Positions 57,096 through 64,000 of a stretch of 64,000 nt of DNA are shown piece after piece. Under the pieces are notes generated by a model. The model did no database searches, had not been told where the DNA came from, and saw only the letters and a program-made list of their open reading frames with translations. Source of the stretch: Erythrobasidium yunnanense (taxonomy: Eukaryota; Basidiomycota; Cystobasidiomycetes; Erythrobasidiales; Erythrobasidiaceae). The DNA lies in assembly GCA_001600175.1 (NCBI GenBank), contig BCJC01000006.1:263968-327967 (forward strand). Reading direction: 5' to 3'. Position numbers and translations under genes: made by a program. Within the stretch, counting starts at the first letter, position 1; every line of letters starts with the position of its first letter.

Positions 57096-59406
57096 ATGCC
57101 GGAGGGGGTGATAGATCTGACAGCAGAAGATGAAGGGGATGACCAGCTACATGCACCTACTACTATCGTACAACCACAACGACGTGCCCTACCTATCGAC
57201 CTCACCGACGAATCCGACGATATCGAGTACATTGGCGTAAACAGGATCCATCTGCCCGCAAGACCCTATGCAACTGGCAACGATCCACGCCAGCCGCACT
57301 TCAATAGAAATGTAGACATAGCTAACCCTAACAATGCACAACCTGGAAGACGAAGAGGTGTGTCCATCTGTCCCGGCTATGTTTGGCCATAATGACGATT
57401 GATCGGGTATCGAGATTGAACATCAAGTACTGACTATGTGCATCCACCTGCAGCTATACTGAACAACTTCGTGAGAGAGGCAGAAGCGCGCGAAGGCATA
57501 TTCTCGAGGGACGCAGGCAATAACGGAGGACCGGGACCTGCTGCTGAAGCCTTTGCAGCAGGAGCAAGATGGGTGTGTTCTATCTCAAGCTATCACTGTC
57601 CTGGCTGTTTCTTACACAAACTGCATCTACCAGCAACAGCAGCAACCACGCCGTGTTCAGGGACATGTACCGCCACCGCGAGCTGATCCACAAGATCAAG
57701 CCCGCTTCCAAGGCATCTTTAACGATGTGAGAGAGTACGATCTCGCTGGCTTCGACGAGGTTCATGCAGGAGTCGCTGGCGGCCTGGGTAATCACCACCT
57801 TAACAACAACAACAACCGCGCTGGAGGTGCAAGAGGCTTTCTCAACCAATGGTTCCGTGGGGCGTTCAACTTTTTCGGAGGAGGAGGAGGAGGAGGCATA
57901 GCATATCCAGGTATGCCGGCCTTCAATGGAGGTCAGCCGTACGTCCCTATCCCGCACGATGCAGAAGCGAAGAGGAGGAAAAAGACATACTCTGTCAGAC
58001 AGTCTCATCCTGGTTTCACGAAGGCGAACAGCAAAGGCTTCTCGAGGGATGTGGTCCCTCCGCCCGAGTATGAGCCAGAACCTGAGGCTGAGGTCGAGCC
58101 TGAGGTACTAGCAAAAGAGGAAGAAACGAAGCAGGAGGAGATCCAACCAACAATCAGCAGTAGTAGGAAAGGCAAGCAGAAGATGCAAGTGTTCGATATC
58201 AGCGAATCTCCAAGCGGGTCAGGCAGTGCCAAACGCGAAATAGATGAGGAAGAGACGGACGAGGACAAGCCCCTCATGAGCCTTATCAGCAAGACATCAC
58301 CCAAGAGACTTGATAAAGGCAAACAGAAAGCCGTAGATCAGGATAATCTCGACAACCCCGAAATACCCGTCTTCGACCTGGACTCGCCTTCGAATTCTAG
58401 TTCTGCTACATCTACACAGAATTCGCTGGACAAGCCTGCGTCTAGCTCCACCTCTTCAACATCCATCGAATTACTCCCTTCCGCACCCGCTTCAAAGCCT
58501 ATTTCATCAATACCTATGACCACGATCGGTTCATCATCCTCTTCCATCGAGATGGTACAGCCTATCAGAGCACCTTCTCCGCCCAAGATCAAGACACGCA
58601 CCGTACCCTGTCCAGTCTGTGCTTCGTGCGCCCAACCTCTATATCTAAATCAACCAAGCAAGAAACGACCCTATTTACTTTTCTGCCAGCATGTAGTCTG
58701 TCATACATGCTTGATGACGGCTACGAAACGATGTGAAGAGTGGTCGAAGAGGAAGAAAGAAGGTGGATGGACAGGGACGCCCGTCGAGGAATTTGAGGAG
58801 CTCGAGCCGGGCATCATACCTGTTCCTAACTATGGCTCGAAAACGAAGAAAGCTGCGGCCGATAGTGGAAAAGGAAAGAGGACAAGAGAAGACGATGACG
58901 ACGAAGAAGACCTGGCAATACCAGCGGGAAAGAAACAACCCAAGACACGCAAGGGAGCTACAGTGAAGACGCGTACTTCAAGGTCCAAGCGAGCCGCAGC
59001 TGCTGTAGCAAACGCAAGGGACTTTGCGGAATCGTCAGGAGAAGAGGATATAGCTGTCCCTGATGATCCGAGCTATCGACCACCTGAAACAGACGGGGAA
59101 GTGCAATATACTCCCTCTCAGGAAGGTCAAGAGAACGACGACGATGACGAGATGAACGATGGGCCTCGTCAGCCTGGTACATCCCACATCATCACTTCTT
59201 CTCCGGACAAGAAAGCGCTGAATGTGAAAAAAGCTGCGAAAGCCAAACGGCTTGCTGCAGCAAGGAAGAAGAAGTCTGATGCAGCTGGAGAAATTGTAGT
59301 GGATGAGAATTGGCTGGTGTGCCCTATTGAAGCTTGTAAAGGACACAAGACGGACTTGCTACAGCCTATTGGGAGCAAGACTGGCGCGTGGGAGATGTTT
59401 GTGTAG
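57096..59406 (+). CDS. RING-type protein with N-terminal SUMO-interacting motifs
   Basis: A candidate SUMO-targeted ubiquitin ligase. The start at 57096 gives MPEGVIDLTAEDEGDD, and further on LPIDLTDESDDIEYIGV: two hydrophobic-acidic motifs of the SIM type. After introns come a Gly/Asn-rich region (NNNNNRAGGARGF, FFGGGGGGGIAYPG) and a long acidic, Ser/Lys-rich linker. The Cys cluster reads TVPCPVCASCAQPLYLNQ, LLFCQHVVCHTCLMTATKRC: C-x2-C-x2-C ... C-x2-H-x2-C-x2-C, a RING-like arrangement. The end is Lys-rich, followed by WLVCPIEACKGHKTDLLQPI, a possible last zinc pair. It resembles fungal RING proteins loosely, and I cannot name an orthologue. It is on the same strand as the palmitoyltransferase. 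Confidence 0.72.
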
Positions 59407-59535
59407 CTAGATTTCTGTTCTTCCAGCTTCTCTGTTATTATTATGACTTTTCTTCACTTAGTCTTCCGTCATATAGCCTGCCTTTTATGCTTTTGGAATG
59501 AACGATTATCAAATATAACAACAGGCGATCACCAG

Positions 59536-60496
59536 CTATATTATGTTCAACAAATCTTGCACGATATCCTGGACGCTTTTTCCCTGATCTTCTTTATTAC
59601 CGGGCGCTCCCCAAAAGTTGCTAAGCCTTTCCTTCTCTTCCCTCAAGCGGAGTCTATGGCCTAAGCATGACAAGATGACTTCTTGTACGTCAATGGGTCT
59701 AATATCTCCAGTTGTCGGATATGTAATCTGTCCAGTGTCGTCTTTGTAGCTCGCATGTTTCAGCTTCGCCCATAGATCTGCTATGCTCAGCACGTAGGTC
59801 GTGGAGCATCGATTTGTGAGTAGGTAGGCGTGGAGAGAGGGATGATGTCGTAGTCCAGAGAGTAGATCTGAAGTATATGTCCGCAATCGAGGTGCAGAAT
59901 AGAAGACGGGCTTGGCCGGAATGATAGGAGGAAGAGGTGTTTCCCGCTCAATATGCTCTGCGCTGGATAGAGATAAGGATAGGCCAAAGTAGTCCACCTA
60001 TACACAGTCTCAGCAAATGCAGGCCGTATCAGACACTCAGTCTCACCAGGTGTCGCGATAGCCCAGATCCATCGAGCCCTTCGCCTAATATCATGCCGAC
60101 ACAGATAAAATCACGAGGAAGGAGGTAGCTGTTGTCTTGCAAGATGAAGCGCCTATCCCGCAGCACGTCCTTGAGGGTTGCCTGTGTGCTTCGCGGCAAT
60201 TCATCGATATAAGGGATGACGACAACTTGCGCCAGTTCTCCTACTCCCTGCACATCTTTGAAGAACCCAGCCAGAAGCCCGTCTGCGCTGAGAGTCACAG
60301 CGCTTTGTCGCTCGAGACGGACGATGTGACATGACCTCCCGATACTGACACCTTGACAGAACCGCCGAATAGAAGCTGAGAATGATGGGAGGGAGTCTTC
60401 GTCTGCCAGCGATATCAAGAGGTTCACTTGGGCTGACAGCGCCAACAGCAGATGCGCTTCCCAGGACGAAAGGCTGCTGGCGATGACTCCCGCCAT
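59536..60496 (-). CDS. MoxR/magnesium chelatase-like AAA+ protein without a clear Walker A
   Basis: The start at 60496 (MAGVIASSLSSWEAHLLLAL) leads into SAQVNLLISLADEDSLPSFS. The central part reads ELAQVVVIPYIDELPRSTQA, TLKDVLRDRRFILQDNSYLL and PRDFICVGMI. This matches the MoxR/Mg-chelatase layout: Walker B-like strand, DE, a pro-rich turn and the helix before sensor 1. No GxxGxGKT can be seen, so ATP binding may be lost. After an intron, DYFGLSLSLSSAEHIERETP, then an all-helical lid (YTSDLLSGLRHHPSLHAYLL, SIADLWAKLKHASY) and a coiled end. The function in fungi is unknown. An upstream exon is possible. Confidence 0.62.
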
Positions 60497-60766
60497 CGGG
60501 ACGCAGCGAGAGGTCAGATGCAACTCTCCAACTTTAAGCTACTGCAGCTGGTTGCGCTTGATAAGCTTCGCCAGGCGTAGACACCATACTGAATACGCGT
60601 TCGAGTAACGGCAAGCTCACGCTGACAGTCGCACGTTAAAGCAGGATGGATCTTGTGAGGCGGTCGCACTCCTCTTACATCTGAAATGAGATACAACATG
60701 CCACATAACCTCAACGACCAGTGCAAGAGATAGCGGGACAATGCTATGTGGGAGGATATCGCACGG

Positions 60767-61890
60767 TCACGCCAAATAAGCCTTGACGATATCTCCACCT
60801 GCTACCATGAATGTAGTAACACTTGCGGCCAGCATTATCCGCGGGGTTATCCCTCTGAAGAAGCCGGCAAGCCCGTTCTTCTCGTAGATGTATCTGGTAG
60901 TTTCGAGCACTGAAGGACGGTGACCGGACGCGTGCAGCTTCGAAGGTATCGCAGACTGCATCTCTATCCGCAAGACCTGACGACAAGGTATCAGTCCTCA
61001 AAGCTTGGCCTCGGCGCCTTCGTGGGTAGTGCTCACCTCGAATGGCTGGTTCCAGCAACTCAAAGCGCCCCCTAAACAGCTCGATACAATCTTATCTGAT
61101 GCTCCTAGTCCGTCTTTCGGTCCTAGACCTTTCAGTGCTCTCACTGTGCCCTCGACAAAGCGAGTGATTCCCATGCGACTAGCCCACGTGGTCATCTGTC
61201 GCATCGCCAGCGCGTTGACACCTTTGTTGAAGCCTTTGATCCCTTCCGTCCTGTAGATCTCTCTGCATGCCTGCGTCGTTGATGATACTAATCCTCCTGC
61301 CTTCGGTGTCCTAGAGCCTGTAATTTGGGCAGTTTTCTTGGAGCAGAAGCCAATCAACGTAAGCTGAAGCGATTGCAGTCTGAGATTTCTGCAGACCTAC
61401 CATCGTCGTCGTCACTCCCATCACAGCATACGTCTGCGCCAGACCTCCAGCAACTCCGCCCGCGATTCCTGCTAGAACGGTTGATCCCGGCAATACCTTT
61501 CGTATCTGGCGCTCTGACGCTCCTGAAACAAGCAGCAGAATGCCACCTTTCGATCCTGCTTCGAGCCAGCCCTATGACGCAAGGATCGGATCAAATGGTC
61601 GACAGCCTCCCGGAACAATCGGCTTACCCACGGGATCAGACCTTGGTAGAAAGCTGTAAGCCCACCGCGAGCGTAAGTCGCTCTGATCGCAGTTCGTAGA
61701 TTGTCTGAACGCCTCGCTGCCATGTGTGTCTTTAAGACTTCGAAAGGTTGACCGAAAGTCGAGACTGTACATGCCAAGGCAGGCATCAATCTGATGCTCA
61801 ACTGGTAAAGGATGGGTTCTTGTGGGAGGTACCTTGAAGTATAGCGAGTCCGGCTCCCATGCCCATATTGTTGCGACTAGCGTTCGCCAT
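60767..61890 (-). CDS. Mitochondrial carrier, Yhm2-like (citrate/oxoglutarate)
   Basis: An inner-membrane solute carrier. The start MANASRNNMGMGAGLAILQ at 61890 is followed by LACTVSTFGQPFEVLKTHMA, AIRATYARGGLTAFYQGLIP, AGIAGGVAGGLAQTYAVMGV, EIYRTEGIKGFNKGVNALAM, RQMTTWASRMGITRFVEG, CLGGALSCWNQPFEVLRIEM and YIYEKNGLAGFFRGITPRIM. Three repeats with Px(D/E)xxxx(K/R) signatures in the Yhm2 form (GQPFEVLK and NQPFEVLR; the middle one is divergent) match yeast Yhm2 best. It is diverged: MGVTTTM replaces the usual MGFCTCM. Four short introns. The end is at 60767. Confidence 0.83.
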
Positions 61891-61962
61891 GTTCTCTTAG
61901 CTACAAAGTCTTTGAACAGAGCAGTATCGGTTTACTCATGAAGGTAGACTCTTTTTTGGATG

Positions 61963-62040
61963 CATCACCGCCAAATCTGACCCTGTGTGAAGCACCGCCA
62001 AATCCGACCCTGGGTGAGAACTGGCGGATTTGGCGGGTCG
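61963..62040. repeat. Three CCGCCAAATC boxes, two direct and one inverted
   Basis: Direct copies of ACCGCCAAATC(T/C)GACCCTG lie at 61967-61985 and 61994-62013; an inverted relative (GGCGGATTTGGCGGGTCG) lies at 62023-62040. They sit 75 to 150 bases upstream of the carrier gene start and just after the PrpF-like gene. They look like regulatory elements. Confidence 0.6.
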
Positions 62041-62198
62041 AGCGATAGGTTGGATCGCGCATGATGGAAGATCGGGAAGTGCGCGCGCTTCACTCAATGG
62101 AAGAGAGAGAAGCAATGGGTCGAATCGGAACGAAAAAGACCAAGTGCATTTTATATCGTATGCCGTAAAGTAAATGCCATTCATGCACTGATACGTAT

Positions 62199-63519
62199 CT
62201 AGTCAACAAATACCTGACCCGTCATCAGCTTCCTTGCAGTTCTGAATACTTTGGCTTTACTGCAATGCCATGTCTCGCCTTCTTTGTGCACTTCTGCTCC
62301 TACGTTGATGGTACCCGAAGCGTGGCCATCGACGAGATTCGGGCTATCCACGCGTGATGTAGGTACTGCTTGCTCTACGAATGAGCCAGGTATATCTGCA
62401 GCGGCCGCGACAGCCAGAGAGGCCGTGATGGGTAGCGCCCGGTGTGGATCGCCTGACGAGAAGCAACGCACGACCACATCCACCTTGTGTGACTGCAGCG
62501 TCTTGCCTGAGAGAAGCTTATGCGTGCTCGGCGGGCTCACAACGCATATCTTGGGCACGGATATCATGCCAGCTGCAGCGTCAGTAGACGGTGAAAGGCC
62601 TTTGAGAACGCATGCTGCGCGCCGGATGTCCTCGATACGCTTCAAGAGATCTGACCGGCCGTCTAGATCTTGAGGAAGAGCTGTCGCTTCCATTTCGAGG
62701 TCTTGTGCGCGTATGAATACGCAGGGATTGCCGCAATCTATGAGATTGACCTGTATTGCACGGCCTTGAAATCCAGGAACGGTTTCGGGGCAGATAGTAT
62801 CAATGACATGCCCTGTAGGAAGGAGCTTTCCAGTTCGTGAACCTCCCGGATTGACGAAAGTGAGACCGATGCGCGATCCAGTCCCAGAGACACCATCTTC
62901 CGCATAATCGCCCTTGAGCTGCGCCCGGACAGCGCCTCCCTCTGAGACTGTAGGGAAAGTAGAGTGTATGAGCTTCTTAGTATTCGTATTGAAGATGCGG
63001 AGGGTCGTCGATCCCGGTGTCGCTTCAGCCAAGTTGTGGTCAACAGCAAAAGGTCCAACAGCCTGATAAAGTGCGGAAGTCAGCTATGTCTGAAAGACGT
63101 TCGTGTCGACATCCAGCACGAACAGCTAGCATGTTGCCGCAATTGCTTGCATAGTCGGCGACTGAGCAGGATCAACAAGCTTTGTCAGATCCGACATGAA
63201 GAATCGCAGAGCTTCTAAACTCACAGCCTTCCTTCACGCTCATCTGCACAAACGTGTAGTCGACATCCGCGTCTTCTCGCTTGGATTTGTCGACCAGAAG
63301 CACTTTCGAAAGCGAACTGATCCCACCTCCCATCCCATTGAGCTGTCGCAGATGAGGGTCTGGCGATCCAATAGCATTACGAAACAAGTCTTCGCGCTCA
63401 GTCTGGTCGACAGGGAGATCCGATTCGATGAAAATGATCCCTTTTGATGTTCCTCCCCGATAGAAGGCGGCTGGATAAGAGGCTTTCGCAGCAGCTCGAA
63501 GAATCCTGCTCGATATCAT
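62199..63519 (-). CDS. PrpF-type 2-methylaconitate isomerase family protein
   Basis: A member of the PrpF (diaminopimelate-epimerase fold) family that isomerises methylaconitate in the methylcitrate cycle or acts on similar substrates. The start at 63519 gives MISSRILRAAAKASYPAAFY with RGGTSKGIIF, the PrpF signature. Then GSPDPHLRQLNGMGGGISSL, SKVLLVDKSKREDADVDYTF, the second site built by splicing (an intron lies before the AEATPGSTTLRIFNTNTKKL exon), LTFVNPGGSRTGKLLPTGHV, IDCGNPCVFIRAQDL and DPHRALPITASLAVAAAADI. The catalytic-type Cys positions appear to be conserved. A fungal methylcitrate gene would fit with the neighbouring citrate-type carrier, but this is inference. About 390 residues, with two introns. 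Confidence 0.88.
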
Positions 63520-64000
63520 TGCGGAGAGATGAAGAAGTCAAGCAGCTGTAGCTTGTCGAAGTACCCTTGGGCTTAGCGTCAACCGCTTCAGGGGACAAGA
63601 TAACAGAATGGCTAACCTCATACCATACGCTCCTACCACTAAGCTGCCTCTTTGCTATGCTACCCAACATCCATGGTGATTCAGTCATTCTCTCCTGCTA
63701 GATCCCGCGTATTCCCGCCCTGGCCCGCTTATCCCCAACATATACCGGATCTCGCAGCTTTAGGAGGTAGAGGGGAAAGCAAGTTGTATGTACGCCCGCG
63801 GTTTGACTGGAAGAGGAGTACCTTTCTGTCTTGTCTTGTAGTCCTCGGCCCCAAAGGTCTTTGGATTAGGGAAGCGCGCTGAAGATCGATTATATCCCTT
63901 AAGAATGTATGAAAGTATATGGCAACAACAAGCAACGTATAGTTGATTCACACTGTCATTGGTCCGCGATCAGGACATCTATGGGAGCTAATAAGCTTAC
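63520..64000. other. Window end, possible 3' exon on the minus strand
   Basis: A minus-strand open stretch ending at 63760 reads FPNPKTFGAEDYKTRQKGTP, LPVKPRAYIQLAFPSTS with a stop. It looks more protein-like than its surroundings and could be the C-terminal exon of a gene running off the window, but no splice partner was found. Confidence 0.3.

Overview
The window is nuclear DNA of a fungus, most likely a basidiomycete with a compact genome. Genes lie close together on both strands, and most have several short introns of about 50-75 bases, often with donors starting GTAA or GTAC. The gene content is typical fungal housekeeping plus basidiomycete types such as a DUF6533-like seven-helix protein and a retinal-binding opsin. 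A 30-base N gap (28496-28525) and a single N (position 97) show a draft assembly. I could not place the species. I saw no tRNA, rRNA, CRISPR array, transposon or virus-like element.

Layout. 0.3-7.4 kb: an ER protein disulfide isomerase, a short-chain dehydrogenase, a PAP2 lipid phosphatase and a CID-domain RNA-processing protein. 7.6-16.5 kb: actin-binding Abp1, a tiny Cys-rich protein, the mitochondrial inner-membrane protease Imp1, the tRNA thiolation protein Ctu2/Ncs2 and a family-X DNA polymerase with BRCT. 16.8-25.5 kb: cytochrome c heme lyase, a class I sirtuin, an unrecognised membrane protein, a locus of duplicated CxxC/CC modules behind a TATA promoter, and a Dhr2-like DEAH helicase. 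26-34.4 kb: a microbial rhodopsin, a SWIM-finger ATP-dependent DNA ligase, a 7TM protein and an RS/K-rich cyclophilin. 35-46 kb: U1-70K, a large coiled-coil protein, two related small proteins flanking a HAD hydrolase, an Isd11-like protein and a small basic protein. 46-55 kb: a large helical-repeat protein, the SUMO E1 subunit Aos1, an Hbn1/Frm2-type nitroreductase and a DHHC palmitoyltransferase. 57-64 kb: a RING protein with SUMO-interacting motifs, a MoxR-like ATPase, a Yhm2-type mitochondrial carrier and a PrpF-type isomerase.

Several genes share cellular themes: mitochondrial biogenesis (Imp1, heme lyase, Isd11, the Yhm2-like carrier), RNA processing (CID protein, U1-70K, RS cyclophilin, Dhr2-like helicase, Ctu2) and SUMO (Aos1, SIM-RING). 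They are scattered, as usual in fungi, and nothing suggests a metabolic cluster.

The most unusual observations are: a ligase whose motif I has Arg where the adenylated Lys should be; a dehydrogenase with YxxxR instead of YxxxK, next to an in-frame 51-base intron; a SUMO E1 intron with a GA donor; the duplicated CxxC/CC locus with five TGGAAGA boxes upstream of its TATA box; two related small genes flanking the HAD gene; and an Isd11 protein with an eroded LYR motif and a hydrophobic tail. Exon joins were worked out by eye from frame, splice sites and family motifs.
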